From Drosophila pseudoobscura (taxonomy: Eukaryota > Arthropoda > Insecta > Diptera > Drosophilidae), in NCBI RefSeq assembly GCF_009870125.1, contig NC_046679.1, forward strand, positions 18,352,001 to 18,416,000: a DNA stretch of 64,000 nucleotides, written 5' to 3'. A model generated the notes under the pieces. That model had not been told where the DNA came from. It saw only the letters and a program-made list of their open reading frames with translations, and did no database searches. How positions within the stretch are numbered: the stretch's first letter is position 1; each line of letters opens with the position of its first letter. Positions 37,401-49,180 of this stretch are shown one piece after another. Position numbers and translations under genes: made by a program.

Positions 37401-40400
37401 TAAGAACCATTACAGTGTGTATAAGACGTGCTCGTATTTGTACACCCGTATTTGTACAGAAGGTATAATGATATTTTGGCCATTGGTAATAGGTACTTGT
37501 AACATTGCACAAAGCTTTCTTTCGACCTCGAAGTTAGACCTCTTTTCTTGCTCGTCTAAAACTGAAATTCTATAAAAATATACATATGTATCTTTGGGAT
37601 AAAATTAACATAATTTGAATCTCCCCAATTTTATTATTTCAGCAGAGTGACTGTAGAAGAAATATTGGTATTGGGTGGTCGGTCTTTGCAGTTGGCGAAA
37701 ATATACAATGCGGACCTCGTCCTCTCCTTCACAAGAGCAATCTGCCATTCATCATTGCTCAACATTTTAAACATTTCCGCCGATTAGGTATTTAAATGCC
37801 GACAGGATGTGGCGACGACCCTCTGTCGGTATTATTAAATATCGATATTTTTTCCCCATTTTTCCTGGGGTGTATTTGGGTGGTAAAAAAATATCAACAT
37901 TTTGCATGTGTAGTGCATTTGTTTGTTTACATTTTGTATTGGAATGTTATATATATGTTCACAGATTTACATGTAGACATACTTACAAAAAATGTATGCA
38001 ATCGCAGAGGAACATATGTTTTGAGCTTTTCCAGGATATAAGTTGAATTTCCGTGCACAGCATCTGCTTCCGCAGATTATTTCCCTTATGAACATTTCTG
38101 CCCAAAAACTACTCAATGCTGAAAAACCAAACTATTTTAAGCCTGACGCTACCGCCCAGAAACGACTTCATTGCACCAAATCAAAACACTTTTACAACAC
38201 CGTGCCGACGACTTGTATTGATACGCGATTATATGCGGATATTTTTTGGTGGGATGACATATCAACAACTTTAGAAACAAATTCGATACGTATTGTTCGC
38301 GGCCTGACGGCAAGGTCATGAATGAAACGGGGACCCTGGTCTGAATATGTTAGGAGGAGCCCCTGTTATGTTAAGTGCTATGTTATGGAGATATTGAGAG
38401 CGGCAAATTCAAAATTTGTTAGTTTGGCTTGCTATGAAGTAGCACCGAGTAAGTGCTAAGAAAATATATTTTTCATATAAACAATGTGCTGATAAGTTTT
38501 AGAAATATTAACGCTACGTGAACTGAACTAATTCCCGTAGCATCCTCGCCTTTTGCAGAGATCCGCTTTCGCCTTATCAATCTCATTGCGAAATTCCAAC
38601 ATGCGCATTGACCGTTCGGGTGTGACCATTCTAGAGTTAGGATTGTTCTTTATGTTAATAATGTTGCCTCCAATTTTGTGCCCTTCATACTTAACCACCA
38701 ACTGCACCCAGCACAAATAACACAACAATTTGTTGCGGATTAGGCTAGAACTGAAAATTTCATTAAGCATAATTTACATAATTACACAGTACGAAATGTT
38801 CCATGTTAAATAGAAACAATCGAAATTTGCTGGCGAACTATATTTTTCTCAATAACATATAGTTTTGTGTAGACTAAAAAAAACTCAATATGGGATTTAA
38901 AAGCAGTAACAGTACTGTAATATTTATTTAAGATGAATGAAACATCCATATATACATACATTAATCGTTAATTTCCCTCATTCATAAACTGATTTTTTCC
39001 GTATTATTTTAAGGTAATGAAGTCCCTGGAGCCCCATGTCAATGTAGTTCAGCTTATAGGATGCTGCACAGATAAAGATCCGACATTTGTAATAATTGAG
39101 TACGTTAATCGCGGGAAGTTACAATCATATTTACGCAACTCAAGGGCCGAAAGGTAAGAACACATTTATGAGTCATATGCCCAGTGTAGTTCCCCCAGGA
39201 ACTTCTAGAAGGAAGCGTTTCTGACCCTATAAAGTATATGTATTCTTGATCGGCATCAAAAGCCGAGTCGATTGTGCCAGCGCTTAGTTCTCAAAGACCA
39301 TAAGAAATTGACAAACCATATTTTTAAACACATACATACGTGTCCATTGTATATTTTTTCAGACACTATGGGAATACACACGGAAAATCGAATATATTGA
39401 CATCATGTGACTTAACTTCTTTTATGTATCAAATTGCGAAGGGAATGGATTATTTAACATCCCGCGGTGTGAGTATAGCCATATCATACCTAAAAAACCC
39501 ACTACAAATATGGAAAGACTTAATGATATTGTATATGTATATGTAAATTGTATATGCATTAATGTATAATACAGCTTAGAAGTTGTATTACTCCGCAAGA
39601 ATATAAAAACAATAAAATGTTGTATTTTATTATAGATTATTCATCGGGACTTAGCCGCTCGGAATATTCTCATCTCAGAAGATCATACATGCAAAGTGGC
39701 TGACTTCGGATTTGCACGAGATATAATAACATCAAAGATTTACGAAAGAAAAAGCGAAGGAAAGCTACCAATAAGGTATAGTTGAAATGCGGAGATAATT
39801 TAATGGTGCATAAATAGATAATAAGAAACAATTTTTGTGGCCGTGTAAAGGATCCCCGTTGTTGGTCTAAATTTTTGTTATTTTAGACAACAGTAGCAAA
39901 CAAATCATCAACAAATCGAAGTGAATATCTATCCTTATTTAGAACCAACTAAAAACTGAAAACTAAAAAAGTTATAAAACTATAATATAGCAAACAATTT
40001 GACCTCAATTTATTACAGAGTGATAATGATAGTGATAAAAGACTAACGACAGTTAGTCTGTCTTTCTTTTTTAGGTAAATTTGGTCGAACAGATTAACCG
40101 GTAATTAGTGGATGAACTGTGCACGGACTCATTGTTGCCTCATCAAAATATGACGTTTTGCAGAATAATTCAATATTCTTCTATTTCGATATGAGTACTG
40201 TCGAAACTAGAAAACTACATATGTATTTTTACACCCTGAGAATGTAAAAAAATCTAATATTTTACTGAAATACCAAACTATCGTCAGCTGATAATAGAGC
40301 TGCTATAACAGCTATAAACCAAAAACGAAGTAACCACTTCATTTAATATTTTCTTAGAATAAAATTTTATATTTTCTGCCAAACACAATTCGAATCGATA

Positions 40401-41022
40401 TCGAAATAGCTTCTGTGAAAAAGCCGAGCTTAGTTTCTCCCTAGAATATTAATTGCTTACATTTTGTATAGCTAGGTCTTATGTTGATCTGCGTGCTATG
40501 ATTTAATTAGGAGTTGTATATGTACATATATTAAGTTTATAAATATGTTTTTTAAGTAATGATTTCATAAATCCATATTTTTTCAGATGGATGGCTACCG
40601 AATCACTGTACGATAATATATTCTCCATCAAATCAGATATATGGAGCTTTGGTATTTTAATGTGGGAAATTGTAACACTGGGCTCGACGCCTTACCCCGG
40701 CATATCTGCTGCCGATGTTATGAGGAAGGTGTGTACAGAAAATATATATTTTATAATCTAAAGTGAAAATAAAATTAATTGTTTACTTCTGGTACAGGTA
40801 AGGGATGGATACCGCCTGGAAAAGCCCGAACACTGTCGTAGAGAGCTTTACAATATTATGTACTACTGCTGGTCTCAGGATCCGCATGAGCGTCCCTTAT
40901 TTGGGGAAATAATTAATATGCTTGACAAATTACTGCACACTGAAATGGACTACATCGAACTCGAGCGGTTCCCCGACCACAATTACTATAATATTGTTAA
41001 TATTAGTGGAGAGAAGTTGTAG
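34497..41022 (+). CDS. Cad96Ca: Cad96Ca (stitcher) receptor tyrosine kinase
   Basis: Exons: 34497-34838, 35324-36109, 36867-37119, 37311-37399, 39014-39153, 39363-39468, 39636-39775, 40587-40728 and 40798-41022. All have GT/AG and matching phases; 740 aa. The signal peptide ([21 protein letters not shown]) continues directly into a single cadherin repeat ([45 protein letters not shown]). A Ser/Thr-rich stalk, one TM helix ([20 protein letters not shown]) and the kinase follow: GEGAFGQVW loop, VAVKTLK lysine, [10 protein letters not shown] catalytic loop, DFGFARD, and [16 protein letters not shown]. The tail has tyrosines (MDYIEL, HNYYNIV). In flies this receptor acts in epidermal wound repair and cuticle barrier formation; that is known of the gene. 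The APE motif reads ATE. Confidence 0.93.
36216..36420 (+). repeat. Family A 5' fragment in a Cad96Ca intron
   Basis: TTTTTATACCCAGTACTCGA, then CCCAGAAGGAAGCGTTTCCG, ATCAGCATCAATAGCCGAGT and GTCTGTCTGTCCG follow the order of repeat family A. It is truncated after the GTCTGTCC run. Confidence 0.65.
36480..36660 (-). pseudogene. Tc1-type transposase C-terminal fragment
   Basis: The minus strand reads [15 protein letters not shown], then a stop, then ALM, the signature around the last part of the Tc1 DDE domain. Several stops follow. It sits in the Cad96Ca intron between exons 36109 and 36867. Confidence 0.65.
38040..38340 (+). pseudogene. Possible M16 metallopeptidase-like fragment
   Basis: In a Cad96Ca intron. 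One frame reads [15 protein letters not shown] and the neighbouring frame reads [20 protein letters not shown]. Together they resemble the LPxxNxFIPTNF ... WxKQDDxFxLPKANL segment between the M16 domains of insulin-degrading enzyme and nardilysin. Frames are broken and similarity is short, so this is tentative. The composition is richer in G+C than the intron. Confidence 0.3.
38528..38770 (-). CDS. Small unrecognised ORF nested in a Cad96Ca intron
   Basis: An ATG-to-TAG frame of 80 codons on the strand opposite to Cad96Ca. The product has balanced composition and a charged C-terminal half ([20 protein letters not shown], ending CKRRGCYGN). Codon use is mixed, with many GC-ending codons, unlike the surrounding AT-rich intron. 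I do not recognise it. It may be a nested small gene or an exon fragment of a moved gene. Confidence 0.35.
   Translation of the reverse strand: MLNEIFSSSLIRNKLLCYLCWVQLVVKYEGHKIGGNIINIKNNPNSRMVTPERSMRMLEFRNEIDKAKADLCKRRGCYGN
39180..39310 (+). repeat. Short family A fragment
   Basis: AGAAGGAAGCGTTTCTGACC and CATCAAAAGCCGAGTCGATT place this 130-bp piece in the first fifth of repeat family A. It lies in the Cad96Ca intron between exons 39153 and 39363. Confidence 0.6.
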
Positions 41023-43072
41023 TTCTTCACGCTTTACATATCACTCACCCTAAGAGCTTTATTATTACCATAAGATACCCCAGTACTCATATTAAATATA
41101 TTAAATCATTCACTCCATTAAGTTAACATTTACTGATCTTATTTTGCTCGAGAATAACTGTCAATACTTTTTTCCTTTTCGGTCTGGACACTGACAGAAC
41201 AGAAAGCTCTCTTACTGAGCAAAACACTTTTTGTGTCTTCGCTTTTGTTATCTGTTTCGTGTTATCGGTTGAGACGACACATGATCGTGACTCACAATAG
41301 CAACTTAAGAAAACAAAATTGATCAACGCTCACAAAAAAGTGTATCTAAATGATAAAAACTAAAAAAGTGTCTGTTTATGTTTATGTTTTCATATTTTTA
41401 TAGATATCCAAATTACTCGCAAACTCCACACAGACTCATTTTACGCGCCAGTAAGAGATCAAATCGCATACTGAGTATTCATACATAAACAAAATACGGT
41501 GGTTATCTCTATAGCAGTGATCGGCACGCATACATTCAGTTTTTTTGCTGTGCGTTTGTGTGATATTCCACTGATAAACTCGTGTACGTGAGCGGCAGCG
41601 CTGCAGCAGTCAATAAGATAGGGCCGACAGCTGCTCTATAGAGATCTATAGAGGCATCTGCAATGCCTATGGCAGTACTGCTATGGCGCTTCCGCTCACA
41701 TACACTTATGTGGCCTGCTTTCTACGCCCACAAACGCACTAAAAACATGTGAAAATATGCGTGCCGACCGCTAATACAGATATGTCGCAATACAGATCGC
41801 ATATATGTATTTATAAAGATCGTTGCTATAGGCACCACACTCAAATGCAGACAAGCATAAACGCGGCAAAGTGCTCAGTAAACGAGGGCAAAATAAACCG
41901 CAGCAAAGGCCGCTGCTTTACTTTTACTTCTACTCAGTCAGTATATATTTAAGCTCATTATTTATTTAATTTATATAGTATATTTTATATGTCGATTTGT
42001 ATCGCTGTACGTAAGAGCAACTAAGTGAAAAGTTTTATACATTTTTTTATACAAATCGGTCGAACCGTTGCAATGGACCCCAACGCATTGGGGAGATTTG
42101 TATATATTCGATTTAATCTGTTTTTATTTTCTTCTTTACATTTTTTTGTACATCTGTCTATTTATTCAATTCTCCCACCAACAGTAGCCGTTTTATAGCG
42201 TTCGTTCCCCCAGAGTGTGTGAGAGAGAGAATGAGTAAGCCCTTGGAAAGGGTTACGTAGCCAATGATTTTTTCATTTTTTCCTTCTTGCTATGAAATTG
42301 ATCCAAACTTAACTCCGCAATCTGGTGGATATAGTCATTCTCTATGATTCTGCGTTTCTGGTTTATTAGTATATTAAAAATTGTGGATGGCATAGATTTT
42401 CGTCCTTTGTGGCGGCGAAAGGGGGTGGGGAGAAATTTTGAAATACTCTTGTAACTGTGTGATATCACAGGAGTCACATTGCAAAATGGCCGTATCTAGC
42501 AGATTAGCGAATCTGGATTGCACACACATGGTTTTTCCGACTATTAATGGAATTTCTATTGATTGCTTCTGTGGAACATTCATAATTCCGACAAATTGTC
42601 ACGTATTAAGAGTCAAATTAGTTGAGACAACTTTAAAGCTGTGAGACTATTGTAGTGTGCAGTGCAACAGACGGACATACGGAATAGAAAATATTTTTCA
42701 TACTCGGAGATTATTTTTTCTGTGCTTAACAATTACCTGGCATTTATTGAGTATCGTTTTTAAAGAAAGCCTTAAACACACAAATTAATTTTAATATTAT
42801 TAGAAAAAGTTGTATAAATGGTTGAAAAACTTAAAAATAGTTTTTACTTTTGTAAATGATTTCATGTTATATCATTGTATAATAGTTAAAAAATAATATA
42901 TTTTATTTTGTTTATGAAAATATTGTACATTTTACTATCCGTAAATTTAAAACTTATATGTACAATGTTTATACTATCTTAAGCTTCACATAAGTTCAAT
43001 GCCAGCATATGAACCCCTATTGCACCGCCCACTGCCCTCTAATAACACAACTTATGTAGACACTTATGTATT
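41023..43072. other. Intergenic region between Cad96Ca and the secreted-protein gene
   Basis: No gene is supported. Around 41620-41700 there is a GC-richer stretch with dyad symmetry (CTATAGAGATCTATAGAG). A family A fragment lies at 42240-42480. The two flanking genes converge here. Confidence 0.4.
42240..42480 (-). repeat. Family A fragment, reverse
   Basis: TAGTCATTCTCTATGATTCT, GATTTTCGTCCTTTGTGG and GTGATATCACAGGAGTC are the reverse complement of the second half of family A. Confidence 0.6.
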
Positions 43073-43963
43073 TTAAATAAAGTGGTCATTGCTCGAGCTA
43101 TGTAACTTGGTTTCTTCATTCTCTCGCTCCCACTCGATCATTTTCGATTGCATAATTAGATCTTGGAAGGATCCATACTCCGTGCTTTGACGTGACTTAG
43201 CTATAAGCCCTACATCGCCCTCATCATCATACAGATTGTCAAAGTCGTATTCAGTGTCCTTATCAGAATCGGTTGGGATTTGCTCTTGCTTGTCATAATC
43301 AACTTCATTTTGAACATCTCGGTCGTGATAATTTACTTGAATCTTATGTTTCTGATAGAACATCTTTAATAAATAGTCAACATTTTCTGACGGCACGTCG
43401 GACACCATCTTAATTGCAATCTTTCGGCGAGATCTCTTCATTGGTTTCAGAGGCTTATCGTCATTTTCCAGCTCGAAATTCAGGGAAGTTTTGAGCATGC
43501 CCTTTGATGCTGTTAACTTTTTAAGCACTGATCTGTAGAAACTCGTAAACTCGTCCCTGTTTGTCGATTTTTGGGACATTAACATTTTCGAATTTTCCCT
43601 AATAAACCGGTTTAGTAATTCTTTCGTTCCTTGTTGGTCCTTTTGTGATTTTAGAAGATCGACTATAAGAAATAAAAAAATATATTTCGCAATTGTTAGT
43701 TAAACTTTCAATCAATCCAATTCCAATAGCCAGGAATACATACTTTTCTCTTGTGATAGTCCGAGTGTGCTCTGAAAGACACCCCACTCATCTTTCCGAG
43801 CCTTTGCGTTGCCTCCAGCTCTTCTGGTAGTTTCTGGCATTTTGTCTGCCCTTTTAATATATAATGCCAAGCAACTTTCGTGTACTGATAACAGTAGAAT
43901 AATTATTTTCGCAAAATGCATTATAACGTGATCTGCGCTGTGCTGTGCTGCGATGTGTACCAT
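43073..43963 (-). CDS. Unrecognised secreted acidic protein
   Basis: Two exons, 43963-43744 and 43662-43073, joined in phase 1 with GT/AG borders. The length is 269 aa from the first ATG or 255 aa from the second (43921). The second ATG opens a good signal peptide (MHFAKIIILLLSVHESCLA), so I prefer it. The mature part has no clear domain: a Lys/Gln-rich segment (DLLKSQKDQQ), a basic cluster (KPMKRSRRK) that could be a processing site, then a strongly acidic Asp/Glu/Tyr region (DSDKDTEYDFDNLYDDEGD) and the end SSSNDHFI. There are almost no cysteines after the signal, which argues against toxin-like or EGF-like folds. It may be an extracellular matrix or prohormone-type protein; I cannot decide. 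Confidence 0.65.
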
Positions 43964-43978
43964 TCGAGACGTACTTCA

Positions 43979-44017
43979 AAATGATGTGTTGTCCTTAAAG
44001 TAGCTACCTTTTATACA
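43979..44017 (-). promoter_or_regulatory. TATA box and initiator of the secreted-protein gene
   Basis: On the minus strand TGTATAAAAGG occupies 44017-44007, and the initiator-like ATCATTT has its A at 43982, 33 bases downstream. This is close to normal TATA-Inr spacing. Transcription from 43982 gives an 18-nt leader to the first ATG and 61 nt to the second. Confidence 0.6.
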
Positions 44018-45284
44018 TTTTCAGGCTGGGTACACGGCTAGTTCGCGTTAATTCAGTTAACCACATACAAAAATTGCATAGTCAACGATGCTCAGACAAA
44101 GGTTATTCTTGACACTCTAGACTTTCGGGGCACAGGCGCCCGGAGTCAAGACTGGCAACCGGGTAGGACGACATGTGCTTGATTGAATGTTGGTGCCTTG
44201 TTTTTCTTAGGAACACTTAGCACGAGCAGTGGCAATTAAATGGCAAACCGAAACAAAAAATAGTACTTCTCCGGCCTCACTCATGCATTGGCCCGCTCCA
44301 TTACAGGTAGCGGACCAGGGCAACCGAATGATTTGAGAATTAGAGTGTAGGAACATAATTGAGTCGCTTAACAGCGATGAGAACAGAACGCTAATATGGT
44401 TGCAGTTGCAGCAATTGGTTTCATGAATGTAAGCGCGTCTCCCAGGTAGACAGACTCTCTCTAGCCATTTAAATGCGAAAGGAAGTACAAATAAATCCTA
44501 GCGCCAGCCATAAACGGATCAACGGCGTCGATCTCAATCCTAGTCTCTGTCGACAAATTTGTCGCTAATTATTCTTGAATGCAGGTTTTATTGATGTAAT
44601 ATAAATAGTGAAAACGCTGTTCTCGTTACGCACAGACATAAGAGGCTAAATCAAGCATCGCTTCGAACTTTATAAAACATGTAACCGCAACCAGATGTGC
44701 GAGTCCTGATCCTGAGCTCGATTTACGACCAAAAATGCAACTAATAGAACAAAATCTACAACAAAAAACGATGGTTGTTCAATTCGTCTATAGAAATCAT
44801 ATAGAAAACGAGATAGTCTCGGGGTCTAAGGTGCTAGCAGGCATATATAGATCAATAATATTTCACCTAAATCTGTAGGATAACTTGAGTTGTTAGCTTC
44901 ATCTCATATATCAGCTGGTAAAGCTCTAAAAAAAAAACACATGTCATAAGGTTAATCTTTAAAAATCCAAATTGTTTCTAGCCATTTTTGTAATGTTATT
45001 TAGTTTATATTATATTTTGTTGTGTGGAGCTATAACATACATTTTATGTGATAGTTGTTTTTCGATTCAATGTTTAAACAGAAATATATAGGAATAAAAG
45101 GTTTTAAGAGTAGATGGAAAGTAAAATTGCCTGGAAAAATGTTTCCCACATTAAGCTGTAATGAAATATTGATCGCGACATGTATGTTGCATGGGTAAAG
45201 CATGAAGAGAAAGAGAGGAACCACAGTTTATAGTTATGTCCTAACGGTAATTCTTGCATCTCTTTCCATACCGCTGGTATGGTA
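44018..45284. other. Intergenic, nothing recognised
   Basis: The first half (44080-44560) is of mixed composition and could hold regulatory DNA for the gene at 43073-43963. I see no coding exon, RNA gene or transposon motif. Confidence 0.4.
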
Positions 45285-45420
45285 ATTCTTTCACTTATCT
45301 CTATAACTAGGGATGCCACACATTTTCGCCTTTCGTGGGGGCGGTAGTAAGTGTGGCAAAATGTCGAAACAAACTTGATTCAGTGTGACATCACTGGAGC
45401 CCGTACACCAAATTTGCTTG
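45285..45420 (-). repeat. Family A fragment abutting the next copy
   Basis: GGATGCCACACATTTTCGCC, GTGGCAAAATGTCG, and GTGACATCACTGGAGCCCGT read as the reverse complement of a middle part of family A. It ends at the TTTTTATACCCGATACTC start of the following forward copy, so the two are head to head. Confidence 0.55.
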
Positions 45421-45423
45421 CTT

Positions 45424-46440
45424 TTTATACCCGATACTCAAAATGAGTATTGGGGTATATTAGATTTGTGGTAAAAGTGGACGTTACAGAACGTCCAGAA
45501 GGAATCGTTTCCGACCCCATAAAGTATATATATTCTTGATCAGCATCAATAGCCGAGTCGATTGAGCCATGTCTGTCTGTCCGTCCGTCCGTCTGTTCGT
45601 CTGTCCGTCCGTCCGTCTGTCCGTCTGTCCGTCCCCTTCAGCGCCTAATGCTCAAAGACTATAAGAGCTAGAGCTGCGATGTTTTGGATCCAGACTTCTG
45701 TGATATGTCACTGCTACAAAAATATTTCAAAACTTCGCCCCGCCCACTTCCGCCCCCACAAAGGACGAAAATCTGTGGCATCCACATTTTTAAAGATACG
45801 ATAAAACCAAAAACGCAGAATCGTAGAGAATGACCATATCTTTTAGACTGCAGAATCTGAATTGGATCGTATTATTATTATAGCCAGCATCAAGAAAACA
45901 ATTTCATTTTTTCTCGCCCTGTCTCTCTCTAACACACACGTAGCATAGGCGGCTTTGCTTAGAGTAAAACATTAGCGCCTAGATCTCAGAGACTATAAAA
46001 GCTAGAGCAACCAAATTTGGTATCCACACTCCTAATATATCAGACCGAGACGAGTTTGTTTCAAAATTTCGCCACACCCTCTTCCGCCCCCGCAAAGGAT
46101 GCAAATCTGGGGATATTCACAAATCTCAGAGAGTATTAAGGCTAGAGTAACCAAATTTAGTGTCCGTAACAGGATTAGATCTCACTATAAAACGTATATC
46201 TCAAAATTTCGCCCCACCCCCTTCTGCCCCCACAAAGGACGAAAATCTGTTGCATCCACAATATTGCACATTCGAGAAAACTAAAAACGCAGAATCATAA
46301 ATAATGACCATATATATCAGATTGCTGAATCTGGATCAGATCGGATCATTTTTATAGCCAAAGGAAACAAATCAATTTGCAGTGGCTACGCAGCGCCCGA
46401 CGTCACGCACAGACTGATTTTCTGTCTCTTTCGCACGCAC
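45424..46440 (+). repeat. Dispersed repeat family A, long forward copy
   Basis: The reference copy. It starts TTTATACCCGATACTCAAA, then CATCAATAGCCGAGTCGATT, a (GTCTGTCCGTCC)n run, and two or three internal modules that each contain TAAAAGCTAGAGCAACCAAA and GGACGAAAATCTG, then GAATCTGGATCAGATCGGAT and GTGGCTACGCAGCGCCCGAC. Other copies end in ACTGACTGAGTATCGGGTATAAA-type sequence, so the family has about 16-bp terminal inverted repeats (TTTATACCCGATACTC / GAGTATCGGGTATAAA). In this copy the 3' end is replaced by the 39-bp array. No protein is encoded. It could be a non-autonomous Helitron or MITE-like element; I cannot decide. Confidence 0.75.
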
Positions 46441-49180
46441 AATTACAATAACAATTATTCAAAAAAATCAAAAATAACAATTATAATAACAATTATTCAA
46501 TAAAAATCCAGAATAACAATTATAATAACAATTATTCAAAAAAATCAAGAATAACAATTATAATAACAATTATTCAATAAAATCAAAAATAACAATTATA
46601 ATAACAATTATTCAAAAAAATCAAAAATAACAATTATAATAACAATTATTCAATAAAAATCAAGAATAACAATTATAATAACGATTATTCAATAAAAATC
46701 AAGAATAACAATTATAATAACGATTATTCAATAAAAATCAAGAATAACAATTATAATAACGATTATTCAATAAAAATCAAGAATAACAGTTATAATAACA
46801 ATTATTCAATAAAAATTAAGAATAACAGTTATAATAACAATTATTCAATAAAAATCAAGAATAACAATTATAATAACGATTATTCAATAAAAATCAAGAA
46901 TAACAATTATAATAACGATTATTCAATAAAAATCAAGAATAACAATTATAATAACGATTATTCAATAAAAATCAAGAATAACAATTATAATAACGATTAT
47001 TCAATAAAAATCAAGAATAACAATTATAATAACGATTATTCAATAAAAATCAAGAATAACAATTATAATAACGATTATTCAATAAAAATCAAGAATAACA
47101 ATTATAATAACGATTATTCAATAAAAATCAAGAATAACAATTATAATAACAATTATTCAAAAAAATCAAGAATAACAGTTATAATAACAATTATTAAATA
47201 AAAATCAAGAATAACAATTATAATAACAATTATTCAAAAAAATCAAAAATAACAATTATAATAACGATTATTCAATAAAAATCAAGAATAACAATTATAA
47301 TAACAATTATTCAAAAAAATCAAAAATAACAATTATAATAACGATTATTCAATAAAAATCAAGAATAACAATTATAATAACGATTATTCAATAAAAATCA
47401 AGAATAACAATTATAATAACGATTATTCAATAAAAATCAAGAATAACAATTATAATAACGATTATTCAATAAAAATCAAGAATAACAATTATAATAACGA
47501 TTATTCAATAAAAATCAAGAATAACAATTATAATAACGATTATTCAATAAAAATCAAGAATAACAATTATAATAACAATTATTCAATAAAAATCAAGAAT
47601 AACAATTATAATAACGATTATTCAGTAAAAATCAAGAATAACAATTATAATAACGATTATTCAGTAAAAATCAAGAATAACAATTATAATAACAATTATT
47701 CAAAAAAATCAAGAATAACAGTTATAATAACAATTATTCAATAAAAATCAAGAATAACAGTTATAATAACAATTATTCAATAAAAATCAAGAATAACAGT
47801 TATAATAACAATTATTCAATAAAAATCAAGAATAACAATTATAATAACAATTATTCAAAAAAATCAAGAATAACAGTTATAATAACAATTATTCAAAAAA
47901 AATCAAGAATAACAGTTATAATAACAATTATTCAATAAAAATCAAGAATAACAGTTATAATAACAATTATTCAATAAAAATCAAGAATAACAGTTATAAT
48001 AACAATTATTCAATAAAAATCAAGAATAACAATTATAATAACAATTATTCAATAAAAATCAAGAATAACAATTATAATAACAATTATTCAAAAAAATCAA
48101 GAATAACAGTTATAATAACAATTATTCAATAAAAATCAAGAATAACAGTTATAATAACAATTATTCAATAAAAATCAAGAATAACAGTTATAATAACAAT
48201 TATTCAATAAAAATCAAGAATAACAATTATAATAACAATTATTCAAAAAAATCAAGAATAACAATTATAATAACGATTATTCAGTAAAAATCAAGAATAA
48301 CAGTTATAATAACAATTATTCAATAAAAATCAAGAATAACAGTTATAATAACAATTATTAAATAAAAATCAAGAATAACAATTATAATAACGATTATTCA
48401 GTAAAAATCAAGAATAACAGTTATAATAACGATTATTCAATATAAATCAAGAATAACAATTATAATAACGATTATTCAATAAAAATCAAGAATAACAATT
48501 ATAATAACGATTATTCAGTAAAAATCAAGAATAACAATTATAATAACGATTATTCAGTAAAAATCAAGAATAACAATTATAATAACGATTATTCAGTAAA
48601 AATCAAGAATAACAGTTATAATAACGATTATTCAATATAAATCAAGAATAACAATTATAATAACGATTATTCAATAAAAATCAAGAATAACAATTATAAT
48701 AACGATTATTCAGTAAAAATCAAGAATAACAATTATAATAACGATTATTCAATAAAAATCAAGAATAACAATTATAATAACGATTATTCAATAAAAATCA
48801 AGAATAACAATTATAATAACGATTATTCAATAAAAATCAAGAATAACAATTATAATAACGATTATTCAATAAAAATCAAGAATAACAATTATAATAACAA
48901 TTATTCAATAAAAATCAAGAATAACAATTATAATAACGATTATTCAGTAAAAATCAAGAATAACAATTATAATAACGATTATTCAGTAAAAATCAAGAAT
49001 AACAATTATAATAACAATTATTCAAAAAAATCAAGAATAACAGTTATAATAACAATTATTCAATAAAAATCAAGAATAACAGTTATAATAACAATTATTC
49101 AATAAAAATCAAGAATAACAGTTATAATAACAATTATTAAAAAAAAATCAAAAATAATAATTATTCAATAAAAATCAAGA
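46441..49180. repeat. 39-bp tandem array, about 70 units
   Basis: The consensus unit has three parts: AATAACAATTAT (12), AATAACGATTAT (12) and TCAATAAAAATCAAG (15). The first two parts are near copies, so a 12-mer was duplicated before the 39-mer was amplified. Variants: the second 12-mer with CAATTAT or CGATTAT, the first with CAGTTAT, and the 15-mer as TCAAAAAAATCAAG or TCAGTAAAAATCAAG. Variants cluster in blocks and longer blocks repeat. The array has stops in all frames and is flanked on both sides by family A sequence. It is almost free of G and C except at fixed positions. Confidence 0.97.

Noticed and set aside
46441..49180. CRISPR-like appearance of the regular repeat array
   Set aside because: Units are directly adjacent with no unique spacers and this is a eukaryotic genome; it is a tandem satellite.
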